From Lachnospiraceae bacterium (lineage in GTDB: Bacteria > Bacillota > Clostridia > Lachnospirales > Lachnospiraceae), in contig JAGCXJ010000265.1 in assembly GCA_017961385.1 (NCBI GenBank), forward strand, positions 1-8,715: 8,715 bases of DNA. The letters are read 5' to 3'. The notes under the pieces are model-generated. The model was not told where the DNA came from and searched no databases. It saw only the letters and a list, made by a program, of their open reading frames with translations. Positions within the stretch are counted from its first letter, which is position 1. Each line of letters opens with the position of its first letter. Shown one piece after another: positions 1 through 6,485 of this stretch. The translations under genes were made by a program, and so were the position numbers.

Positions 1-1
1 G

Positions 2-274
2 GAAAAGGGAGTTTTCCTAAGCGAGCTGAACAGAAAGACCAAGCCTTGCAAGGTGGATATTATCGGACCATACACCTTTAGGATAATCCTTACTCAGGGG
101 CTTAACAGACAGATCAGGCGAATGTGCTCAGAACTAGGATATAAAGTAGACGCACTTCAAAGGGTAAGAGTAGCAAACATTTCACTGGGCAAGCTCAGGC
201 CGGGAACTTTCAGAAAGCTGACAAAAGAAGAGAAAGCAGAGCTTTACAGAATAGTAGGTATGTTGAATGAATAG
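2..274 (+). CDS. rluF: 23S rRNA pseudouridine synthase, RluF-like, C-terminal part (5' end outside window)
   Basis: The reading frame is open from base 2 to a TAG at 272-274, giving about 90 residues of the C-terminal part of an RsuA/RluB/RluE/RluF-family pseudouridine synthase. These enzymes isomerise a uridine in 23S rRNA. The stretch GLNRQIRRMC followed by a Gly-Tyr and a basic/Arg-rich strand (LQRVRVANISLGKL) matches the conserved C-terminal region, and the wording ILTQGLNRQIRRMC is closest to E. coli RluF (U2604 enzyme) as I remember it. The S4 domain and the catalytic Asp motif would lie upstream and cannot be seen. A GTG at 53 is only an internal codon, because the frame continues upstream with family-like sequence. 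It lacks the long basic tail of E. coli RluF and ends soon after the fold. The last 8 nt overlap the start of ligA, suggesting coupled translation. RluF is a homology call; the target uridine in this organism is inferred. Confidence 0.8.
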   Translation, partial: EKGVFLSELNRKTKPCKVDIIGPYTFRIILTQGLNRQIRRMCSELGYKVDALQRVRVANISLGKLRPGTFRKLTKEEKAELYRIVGMLNE

Positions 275-2249
275 AGAAGAATACAATAAGCTGTGTGAAA
301 CCATAGATTATCATATGAACAGATATTATAACGATGATGCTCCAGAGATCACCGATTTTGAGTATGACAATCTCATGCTTAAGCTCAAGGAGGCTGAGAA
401 GGAGCATCCGGAGTGGGTTACTAGTGATTCACCGACACAGAAGATAGGCGGTACTACAAAACGTGAGGCCGGAGTCACGGTAGTTCATAACGTCCCCATG
501 CTCAGCATACCGGATGTTTTTTCTAAAGAGGAAGTGATCGACTGGGTAAGAGAGGTAAGAAATGGATATCCGGATGCGACTTTTTCTGTCGAGCAGAAGA
601 TAGACGGATTATCCATGAGCCTCAGATATACCGACGGGAAACTGACACTTGCCGAGACCAGAGGAAACGGACTTGTTGGAGAAGATGTTACGCTTAATGC
701 TCTTGTGATACCAGATGTTTTGAAAAAGATCGATTTTGCGGGCTACGTCGAACTTCGCGGTGAAGTATATATGTCTCATGATGATTTTGAGAGATTTAAC
801 GAGAAGCAGGAAGAAATGGGCAAAAAGACTGCGGCAAACCCGAGAAATCTTGCTGCGGGAACCTTAAGACAGCTAGACAGTACAATAACAAAAGAACGCG
901 GTCTTCGTATGTTTGTATTCAATGTGCAGGATGCTCATGGCGGCAGCGAGAGCCTGATGATAGATCATACTGAAGGACTCGACAGACTGGCGAGTGCAGG
1001 TATTGCCGTGGTACCTCACAGACTGTGCAAAACAGAACAGGAGATACTCGATGCTATAGATGAGATAGGAGAAAGCCGCGGAGATCTTGAATATGATCTG
1101 GATGGCGCCGTAGTCAAGATAGATCATATTGAATACAGGGATACATTTGCAGGATCGAGCAAATACTCTGCGGGTCATATAGCGTACAAATATCCTCCAG
1201 AGGAAAAGGAAGTTGAGATAGAAGAGATAGAAGTCGATACCGGAAGAACCGGCAAGATGACTTTCAGAGCACGATTCAAGGAACCTGTAAGGCTCTGTGG
1301 TACAAACGTACAGAGAGCTACATTGCATAATGTTGACTTTATAAAGAATATGAATATTGCTGAGGGATGCAAGGCAATCTGCAGAAAGCAGGGAGAGATA
1401 ATCCCTGCCATAGTCAGGGTTACGGTTCCTGCAATAAATGAGTACGTTCCGCCAGTGGTATGTCCTGTATGCGGACATACTCTTACAAGGGAAGAGGATA
1501 CATGTGATATTTACTGCACAAATCCGAGCTGTCCTGCGCAGTTAAAGCGTACGGTTGCCTATTTTGCAGGCAAGGATGCTATGGATATAAAAAGCTTTGG
1601 CGAGACATATGTGGCAACACTTGTTGATGAAGGATATATACACGACTATGCTGATATATATGATCTTAAAGAGCATCGTGACGAACTGATTCAAAAAGGG
1701 ATCATGGGAAAGGAAAAGAACACTGACAAGATACTCGAAGCAATAGAAGAATCCAAGCACAATGATGCGTATAAGCTGCTTACCGGACTTGCTATCAGAA
1801 ATGTCGGTGCTACAACTGCAAAAGGACTTATGAAGCGCTATGCGAGCATCGATGACCTTATGAAAGCAGATGCGGCAGAACTTGAAACAGTAGATGATAT
1901 AGGCAGTATCACTGCAGGATGTATACATGATTTCTTTGCAGATGACGATAACATAAGGATCATTGATAAACTCAGAGCCAAAGGTCTCAATTTTATGGCA
2001 CTTAGAGAAGAAGGAGCAAGCGATAAGCTTTCGGGTCTTACTATAGTGGTAACTGGAACCCTGCCTACACTTGGCAGAAAAGAGGTATCTGATCTTATCG
2101 AGAAGCACGGCGGTAAAGTGACCGGATCTGTAAGCAAAAAGACAGATCTTTTGGTAGCAGGAGAGGCTGCAGGCAGCAAGCTTGCAAAAGCAACTGAACT
2201 GGGTATAAAAGTAATCTCGGAATCAGAGCTGCGTGAAATGATCGAATAG
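267..2249 (+). CDS. ligA: NAD+-dependent DNA ligase LigA
   Basis: This 660-residue protein seals nicks in DNA using NAD+ as adenylate donor, in replication and repair. The full LigA layout is visible. An N-terminal Ia region (residues about 1-70: YY, D-P-x-I-x-D-x-E-Y-D, SPTQ, GG) binds NMN. The adenylation domain has the nucleophile Lys111 in KIDG, then RGNGLVGEDVT (132-142), ELRGEVYM (162-169), NPRNLAAGTLRQLD (191-204) and DGAVVKID (279-286). An OB-fold region starts near GRTGK (326-330). A Cys4 zinc finger uses C399, C402, C417 and C422. Helix-hairpin-helix repeats follow (about 440-580), then a BRCT domain (588-660, VVTGTL and HGGKV). Length is normal for the family. The ATG overlaps the rluF stop region by 8 nt and has only a weak upstream AGGT, so translational coupling is likely. 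Small departures from the usual LigA consensus occur around 308-334 (YKYPPEE, DTGRTGKMTF), but no catalytic residue is missing. Confidence 0.97.
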   Translation: MNREEYNKLCETIDYHMNRYYNDDAPEITDFEYDNLMLKLKEAEKEHPEWVTSDSPTQKIGGTTKREAGVTVVHNVPMLSIPDVFSKEEVIDWVREVRNGYPDATFSVEQKIDGLSMSLRYTDGKLTLAETRGNGLVGEDVTLNALVIPDVLKKIDFAGYVELRGEVYMSHDDFERFNEKQEEMGKKTAANPRNLAAGTLRQLDSTITKERGLRMFVFNVQDAHGGSESLMIDHTEGLDRLASAGIAVVPHRLCKTEQEILDAIDEIGESRGDLEYDLDGAVVKIDHIEYRDTFAGSSKYSAGHIAYKYPPEEKEVEIEEIEVDTGRTGKMTFRARFKEPVRLCGTNVQRATLHNVDFIKNMNIAEGCKAICRKQGEIIPAIVRVTVPAINEYVPPVVCPVCGHTLTREEDTCDIYCTNPSCPAQLKRTVAYFAGKDAMDIKSFGETYVATLVDEGYIHDYADIYDLKEHRDELIQKGIMGKEKNTDKILEAIEESKHNDAYKLLTGLAIRNVGATTAKGLMKRYASIDDLMKADAAELETVDDIGSITAGCIHDFFADDDNIRIIDKLRAKGLNFMALREEGASDKLSGLTIVVTGTLPTLGRKEVSDLIEKHGGKVTGSVSKKTDLLVAGEAAGSKLAKATELGIKVISESELREMIE

Positions 2250-2295
2250 AAAAAGTATTATATTATAAGAATTAAAAGAAAGAGGTGGCAATAAC

Positions 2296-3270
2296 ATGCC
2301 TGTAAAGATACAAAGCGAACTTCCGGCTAAAGAAATACTGGAAGCGGAAAATATATTTGTCATGGATGAAGATCAGGCATCTCATCAGGATATAAGACCA
2401 TTACAGATAGCTATACTCAATCTTATGCCTGTCAAGGAAGATACTGAATGGCATCTTCTGCGTTCAATGTCGAATACGCCGCTTCAGGTTGACATAACAT
2501 TTATTAAGATATCAACACATAATTCAACACATACTTCAGCAAATCATCTGAATAAGTTCTATGTGACGTTCGATGATATTAAGCACAGGAAATTTGACGG
2601 AATGATAATAACCGGAGCACCGGTCGAGCAGATGCCCTTTGAAGAGGTGGATTACTGGCCGGAACTCTGTGACATTATGGAATGGACGAAGACTAATGTT
2701 ACTTCCACATTTCATATATGCTGGGGAGCACAGGCGGCTTTGTATTATCACTATGGCCTGAACAAACAGGAGATTGGAAAAAAACTCTTCGGAATATACA
2801 GACATAAAGTCATGAACAGGAGGACTCCGCTCGTAAGGGGATTTGATGATGAATTCTGGGTACCTCACAGCAGATATACGGAAGTTCCAAAAGAAGCTAT
2901 CTATGGCTGTGACAAGCTTACTGTTCTTGCAGAATCCGAGGAAGCAGGTGTGTGTCTGTGCATAGCTCAGAACGGAAGGCAGATCTTTGTTCAGGGACAT
3001 TTTGAATATGACAGAAGAACTCTGGAAAATGAGTATAAGAGGGATGTAAATAAAGGACTTGATATCCAGGTGCCGAAGAATTATTATCCTGATAATGATC
3101 CCAACAATAAACCAAATCTTTTGTGGAGAGCTCATGCAAATACGCTCTATACAAACTGGTTGAATTACTACGTATATCAGCTTACCCCGTACGACATGGA
3201 TACGATCGGTGAAGATCGCGTATATTCACACGCAGCAGCTTGTTCGCTGGTTGTGGAGAGCAACGGATAA
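2296..3270 (+). CDS. metA: Homoserine O-acyltransferase MetA, predicted acetyl-CoA type
   Basis: This 324-residue protein is of the MetA (HTS) family, which activates the hydroxyl of L-homoserine in the first committed step of methionine synthesis. Alignment by eye with E. coli MetA keeps even the numbering. The nucleophile is Cys142 (FHICWGAQAAL), and His235 and Glu237 lie in QGHFEYD. GFDDEFWVPHSRY and the C-terminal TNWLNYYVYQLTPYD block are present. Residue 111 is Glu (TGAPVEQMPF); published work on MetA enzymes links Glu here with acetyl-CoA and Gly with succinyl-CoA. The product is therefore predicted to be O-acetylhomoserine, used by a direct-sulfhydrylation enzyme. Many databases would still label it homoserine O-succinyltransferase. 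The start is fixed by AGAGGTGG at 2281-2288, 7 nt from the ATG. Only 46 nt separate it from ligA, too little for a SAM riboswitch or T-box, so it is probably read with ligA or from a short local AT-rich promoter I could not define. A strong terminator follows. Confidence 0.95.
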   Translation: MPVKIQSELPAKEILEAENIFVMDEDQASHQDIRPLQIAILNLMPVKEDTEWHLLRSMSNTPLQVDITFIKISTHNSTHTSANHLNKFYVTFDDIKHRKFDGMIITGAPVEQMPFEEVDYWPELCDIMEWTKTNVTSTFHICWGAQAALYYHYGLNKQEIGKKLFGIYRHKVMNRRTPLVRGFDDEFWVPHSRYTEVPKEAIYGCDKLTVLAESEEAGVCLCIAQNGRQIFVQGHFEYDRRTLENEYKRDVNKGLDIQVPKNYYPDNDPNNKPNLLWRAHANTLYTNWLNYYVYQLTPYDMDTIGEDRVYSHAAACSLVVESNG

Positions 3271-3288
3271 ATCAATAATGCATATAAC

Positions 3289-3328
3289 AAAGAGCAATTA
3301 TCAATCTGTTTGGATGATTGCTCTTTTT
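3289..3328 (+). terminator. Intrinsic terminator after metA
   Basis: A 14-bp stem (3289-3302 with 3313-3326, AAAGAGCAAT... / ...ATTGCTCTTT, including one G-T pair) closes a 10-nt loop and runs into five T residues at 3324-3328. It begins 18 nt after the metA stop. The A-rich 5' arm also gives a T-run opposite, but with no convergent gene its main role is to end the rluF-ligA-metA transcript and insulate the copper operon downstream. Confidence 0.9.
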
Positions 3329-3398
3329 GTATGAAATATTTCGAAGTAGTATTAAAAGATAAGGTTGAAAATACAGTTAGCCGAAGATGCTGTTTGGT

Positions 3399-3428
3399 TT
3401 GACATTATACTCCCCCTCAGTATATATT
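3399..3428 (+). promoter_or_regulatory. Sigma-A type promoter of the copper operon
   Basis: A perfect -35 hexamer TTGACA (3399-3404) is followed after 18 nt by TATATT (3423-3428) as -10; TATATA at 3421-3426 with a 16-nt spacer is an alternative. Transcription would start near 3434-3436 and give a leader of about 115 nt before copA. Both hexamers are embedded in or next to the operator boxes, as expected for a promoter blocked by a repressor. No other convincing promoter was seen between the metA terminator and copA. Confidence 0.75.
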
Positions 3429-3449
3429 TATATAGTACCGGGGAGTATA
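3406..3449. promoter_or_regulatory. Double inverted operator, likely CsoR binding site
   Basis: Two 19-bp boxes face each other. One is TATACTCCCCCTCAGTATA at 3406-3424. The other, read on the opposite strand of 3431-3449, is TATACTCCCCGGTACTATA. They agree at 15 of 19 positions, and the outer 9 bp (ATACTCCCC / GGGGAGTAT, 3407-3415 and 3440-3448) form a perfect inverted repeat with a 24-nt spacer. Each box is itself nearly palindromic (TATACT/AGTATA arms around a 7-bp C- or G-rich core). CsoR operators in other bacteria are AT-flanked C-tract/G-tract dyads, and a csoR gene lies at the end of this operon, so autorepression by CsoR is the simplest reading. The boxes cover the -35/-10 spacer, most of the -10 and the probable start site. 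Confidence 0.75.
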
Positions 3450-3529
3450 TGGCAAATGTAAAGAACAGTACAGAATGCTGCAGTATTACTATAATAGATC
3501 ATTTATCTGTGTACAGTTTCAGATACTGA
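3449..3529 (+). CDS. Possible 26-codon leader ORF in the copper operon 5' UTR
   Basis: An ATG at 3449 opens a 26-codon frame ending in TGA at 3527-3529, 21 nt before copA. It begins MANVKNSTECC and ends VYSFRY. GGGGAG (3440-3445), part of the right operator box, could act as a ribosome binding site but leaves only 3 nt before the ATG, which is short. The peptide has an adjacent Cys-Cys pair at residues 10-11 and no similarity that I recognise. It may be a chance ORF; its position in a copper-responsive leader is the only reason to list it. Confidence 0.2.
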   Translation: MANVKNSTECCSITIIDHLSVYSFRY

Positions 3530-3550
3530 GTATTATTTAGGAGCTTAGAA

Positions 3551-6127
3551 ATGACTCAATATATCGTTACAGGAATGACATGTGCCGCATGTCAGGCAAG
3601 AGTGGAAAAGGCAGTAGGAAGAGTTGAGGGTGTAAGAAGTGTAAGTGTTTCGCTTCTTACCAATTCAATGGGTGTTGAGGGAGATGCAAGTGAAGATGAA
3701 ATAATCCGGGCAGTAAAAGAAGCCGGATATGGTGCAAGACCAAAGAACGGGGCAGATACAAAGACTAATAATGATAGGATTAGCGCATCGCAAAAGCTGG
3801 CAGCTGAACAAGAAGCACTAAAGGATCACGAGACGCCAAAACTTGTTAAGAGACTAGCATGGTCTGTTGGCTTTCTGTTGATACTGATGTATATAACCAT
3901 GGGACACAATATGATCAATCTTCCAGTGCCGGCTTTTCTAGAGCACAACCATCTGGGACTGGCTCTTACACAGATGCTTCTTGCACTCATTGTGATGTAT
4001 ATCAACAGAGCATTTTTCATCTCGGGATTCAGGACTCTTTTTCATTTAAATCCAAACATGGATGCCTTGGTTGCTTTAGGTTCATCCGTATCCTTTGGCT
4101 GGTCCTTGTATGTATTTTATAAAATGACAATAATGATCACACAGGGAATATCTAATGCAGATATTATGGAGGTTTATCACAGTCAGCTGTATTTTGAGAC
4201 TGCAGCGATGATCCCGGCACTTATCACAGTAGGAAAAACTCTAGAATCCCTGTCTAAAGGAAGGACAACAGATGCCCTCAAGAATCTGATGACGATGGCT
4301 CCTAAAACAGCCACCATTGAACGAGATGGAAAAGAAATATCGGCAGATATCGATGATGTACAGGAAGGAGATATATTTGTCGTAAAACCAGGAGAATCAA
4401 TACCTGTAGACGGGATTATCATAGAGGGCGAGAGTGCAGTTGATGAATCAGCGCTTACGGGAGAATCTATTCCTGTAGATAAATCCATAGGGGATAATGT
4501 AAGTGCCGCTACAATAAATCAGTCAGGATACTTCAAGGCGAGAGCAAGCCGTGTCGGAGAGGATACGACTTTTTCACAGATCATACAGATGGTCAGTGAT
4601 GCGGCAGCTACCAAAGCTCCGATTGCGAGAATAGCAGACAGGGTTTCAGGCGTTTTTGTTCCTGCAGTGATAACAATAGCAATAGTGGTCTTTATAATAT
4701 GGCTCACTAAAGGAGCGGGAACCACTTTTGCTCTTGAGAGGGCTATATGCGTGCTGGTTATAAGCTGTCCGTGTGCTCTGGGACTTGCCACACCTGTTGC
4801 TATCATGGTTGGAAACGGCATGGGTGCCAGAAACGGAATACTTTTTAAGACAAGTGAATCTTTGGAAAACACTGGAAAGGTACAGATCGTAGCGCTTGAT
4901 AAGACAGGGACGATTACAGAGGGAAAACCCGAAGTGACCGATATTATTCCTGCCGCTGGTGTTACACAGACAGAGCTTGTTACAACAGCTTATCTACTTG
5001 AAGCAAGAAGCGAACATCCTCTTGCCAAAGCTATCGTAGATTCTATGGATGAGCAGCCTTGTCCTGCTCATCCAGTCACTGACTTTAAAGCTTTGCCGGG
5101 AAATGGAATCTTGGCAAAACAGAATGGACAAAAACTGTATGCAGGTTCAGGGAAGTTCATCCGAACTGTGTGCAAGATGGATTCTTTTATTGAACAGAAG
5201 GAACATAGTCTTTCGAATGAAGGCAAAACGCCTCTGTTTTTTGCAAGAGACGAAAAACTCTTAGGAATAATCGCTGTTGCTGATGTTATAAAACAGGATT
5301 CCTATAAAGCGGTAAAAGATCTGCAGAACATGGGTGTTGAAGTAGTCATGCTAACCGGAGATAACGAGCAAACCGCTTTGTCTATCGGAAAGCAGGCCGG
5401 AGTAGACAGAGTCATTGCAGGAGTACTTCCTGACGGAAAAGAATCTGTCATAAGAAAACTGCAAAAATTTGGAAAAGTTGCAATGGTAGGAGACGGGATC
5501 AACGATTCTCCCGCGCTTACACGCGCAGATATCGGTATCGCTATAGGAGCCGGCACTGATGTTGCGATTGATTCAGCCGATGTTGTTTTGATGAATTCAA
5601 AGCTTACAGATGTATCTGCAGCAATAAGATTGAGCCGAGGGACGCTTAAGAATATTTATGAGAATCTGTTTTGGGCATTTGCTTATAATATTATTCTCAT
5701 TCCGATGGCGGCGGGACTTTACAGAGGTATTAACATGAATCCTATGTGGGGAGCAGCAGCGATGTCTCTGTCAAGTTTTTCCGTTTGCATGAATGCACTC
5801 AGGCTTAATCTGTTTAAGGTTCATGATGATTCTCATGACAAGAAAACAAAGCATTATGTTACCTTAGAAGAGTTAGATAATATTAATATAAACACTGATG
5901 AAATGGAGGAAAAGAAAATGACCAAGACTCTTAATGTAGAAGGAATGATGTGTGAGCACTGTGAGGCACGTGTAAAAAAGGCACTCGAGGCAGTTGCCGG
6001 TGTTGAAAGTGCTGTTGCGGACCATAACGCAAATAAGGCAGTGGTGACACTGAGTGAGGAAGTATCAGATGATGTGCTTCGCAAGGCGGTGGAAGATCAG
6101 GATTACAAGGTTATATCGGTTGATTAA
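3551..6127 (+). CDS. copA: Copper-exporting P1B-type ATPase CopA with N- and C-terminal HMA domains
   Basis: This 858-residue membrane pump moves Cu(I) out of the cytoplasm at the cost of ATP. An N-terminal HMA domain (about 1-62) has GMTCAAC with Cys11 and Cys14. About eight membrane segments are predicted (near 103-122, 135-152, 171-195, 212-228, 366-385, 397-425, 704-722, 730-752). The ATPase motifs are TGES (303-306, actuator), CPC (406-408, metal path), DKTGT with phosphorylated Asp450, SEHP (487-490) and GDGIND (647-652). Tyr712-Asn713 and Met738-xxx-Ser742 match the Cu(I)-specific P1B-1 signature. A charged linker (about 757-789) leads to a second HMA domain (790-858) with GMMCEHC (Cys801, Cys804), which resembles free CopZ. 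AGGAG at 3539-3543, 7 nt before the ATG, fixes the start. It is transcribed with csoR. The C-terminal domain has its own ribosome binding site and ATG, listed separately. The family call is near certain; silver may also be a substrate. Confidence 0.97.
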   Translation: MTQYIVTGMTCAACQARVEKAVGRVEGVRSVSVSLLTNSMGVEGDASEDEIIRAVKEAGYGARPKNGADTKTNNDRISASQKLAAEQEALKDHETPKLVKRLAWSVGFLLILMYITMGHNMINLPVPAFLEHNHLGLALTQMLLALIVMYINRAFFISGFRTLFHLNPNMDALVALGSSVSFGWSLYVFYKMTIMITQGISNADIMEVYHSQLYFETAAMIPALITVGKTLESLSKGRTTDALKNLMTMAPKTATIERDGKEISADIDDVQEGDIFVVKPGESIPVDGIIIEGESAVDESALTGESIPVDKSIGDNVSAATINQSGYFKARASRVGEDTTFSQIIQMVSDAAATKAPIARIADRVSGVFVPAVITIAIVVFIIWLTKGAGTTFALERAICVLVISCPCALGLATPVAIMVGNGMGARNGILFKTSESLENTGKVQIVALDKTGTITEGKPEVTDIIPAAGVTQTELVTTAYLLEARSEHPLAKAIVDSMDEQPCPAHPVTDFKALPGNGILAKQNGQKLYAGSGKFIRTVCKMDSFIEQKEHSLSNEGKTPLFFARDEKLLGIIAVADVIKQDSYKAVKDLQNMGVEVVMLTGDNEQTALSIGKQAGVDRVIAGVLPDGKESVIRKLQKFGKVAMVGDGINDSPALTRADIGIAIGAGTDVAIDSADVVLMNSKLTDVSAAIRLSRGTLKNIYENLFWAFAYNIILIPMAAGLYRGINMNPMWGAAAMSLSSFSVCMNALRLNLFKVHDDSHDKKTKHYVTLEELDNININTDEMEEKKMTKTLNVEGMMCEHCEARVKKALEAVAGVESAVADHNANKAVVTLSEEVSDDVLRKAVEDQDYKVISVD
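5905..6127 (+). CDS. copZ: Internal in-frame start in copA: predicted free CopZ-like copper chaperone
   Basis: Inside copA, GGAGG at 5905-5909 stands 8 nt before an ATG at 5918-5920 that is exactly in frame as codon 790. Translation from it would give a 69-residue protein starting MTKTLNVEGMMCEHC, which is the size and layout of a stand-alone CopZ chaperone (one HMA domain, M-x-C-x-H-C copper site, full beta-alpha-beta length). CopZ carries Cu(I) to CopA and can hand it to CsoR. No separate copZ lies in this window. The entry spans the binding site and the coding part; the coding part alone is 5918-6127. The sequence shows the signal; actual internal initiation is inferred. The alternative is that the purine-rich linker GAAATGGAGGAAAAGAAA only encodes charged residues and just the fused form is made, or that it is a relic of an ancestral separate gene. 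Confidence 0.5.
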
Positions 6128-6150
6128 AGCTTATTGGTATATGACATCAT

Positions 6151-6170
6151 TAATCTTCATATGAATATTA
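6151..6170. repeat. 20-bp near-perfect palindrome between copA and csoR
   Basis: TAATCTTCATATGAATATTA reads as its own reverse complement at 9 of 10 paired positions. It sits in the 67-nt gap between copA and csoR, 12 nt before the csoR ribosome binding site. It has no loop and no T-tract, so it is not a terminator. It does not resemble the C-rich operator boxes upstream of copA. It may be a protein-binding dyad or chance in AT-rich DNA. Confidence 0.35.
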
Positions 6171-6194
6171 GATCATACATAAGAGGAACTATTC

Positions 6195-6479
6195 ATGGCA
6201 AATAAAAAGACAATTAGGACAGCAGACCAAAAAAAGAACCTGACTAACAGGTTGAAACGTTTGGAAGGTCAGATAAGAGGTCTTGAAAAAATGATTGAAG
6301 ATGATGCATACTGTAACGATATACTTCAGCAGTCACTGTCAGTATCTTCAGCAGTTGACGGTTTCAATCAGGAGCTTCTTAAATATCATCTTAAAGGCTG
6401 CGTAACAGAGGGGATAAAAAACGATAATGAAGAGATCATTGATGAGCTTTTGAAAACGCTGCGCAAGCTTATGAAATGA
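6195..6479 (+). CDS. csoR: Copper-sensing transcriptional repressor CsoR
   Basis: This 94-residue all-helical protein belongs to the CsoR/RcnR (DUF156) family of metal-responsive repressors, which bind operator DNA as tetramers and let go when loaded with metal. The opening RLKRLEGQIRGLEKMI (19-34) is the family hallmark. The Cu(I) ligand set is visible as Cys40, His65 and Cys69, with the C-x24-H-x3-C spacing of known CsoR proteins. The His at the middle position argues against the persulfide sensor CstR, and Cys at the last position argues against the nickel/cobalt sensor RcnR. AGAGGA at 6182-6187, 7 nt before the ATG, fixes the start. It follows copA by 67 nt without a terminator and is most likely co-transcribed and autoregulated through the double operator at 3406-3449. 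A short N-terminal basic tail (KKTIR, QKK) is typical. Confidence 0.93.
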   Translation: MANKKTIRTADQKKNLTNRLKRLEGQIRGLEKMIEDDAYCNDILQQSLSVSSAVDGFNQELLKYHLKGCVTEGIKNDNEEIIDELLKTLRKLMK

Positions 6480-6485
6480 TATGGG

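Noticed and set aside
53..274. GTG at 53 as a genuine gene start
   Set aside because: The same frame is open to the window edge and upstream residues continue the pseudouridine synthase sequence, so the gene is simply cut by the window.
873..1478. Long minus-strand open frame (201 codons) opposite ligA, and similar minus-strand frames opposite metA and copA
   Set aside because: Antisense shadows of well-conserved genes; their translations show no family features and they lack ribosome binding sites.
2250..2295. Separate metA promoter in the ligA-metA gap
   Set aside because: AT-rich TATTAT/TATAAG-like hexamers are present but no matching -35 could be found; too weak to list.
3331..3402. Short ORF (23 codons, MKYFEV...RRCCLV) between the metA terminator and the copper promoter
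   Set aside because: No ribosome binding site, it starts right after a terminator and its stop overlaps the -35 hexamer, so it would not be on the copper transcript.
3859..4122. Plus-strand 87-codon frame inside copA in another phase
   Set aside because: Lies wholly within the membrane region of copA, which is intact in its own frame; no start signal.
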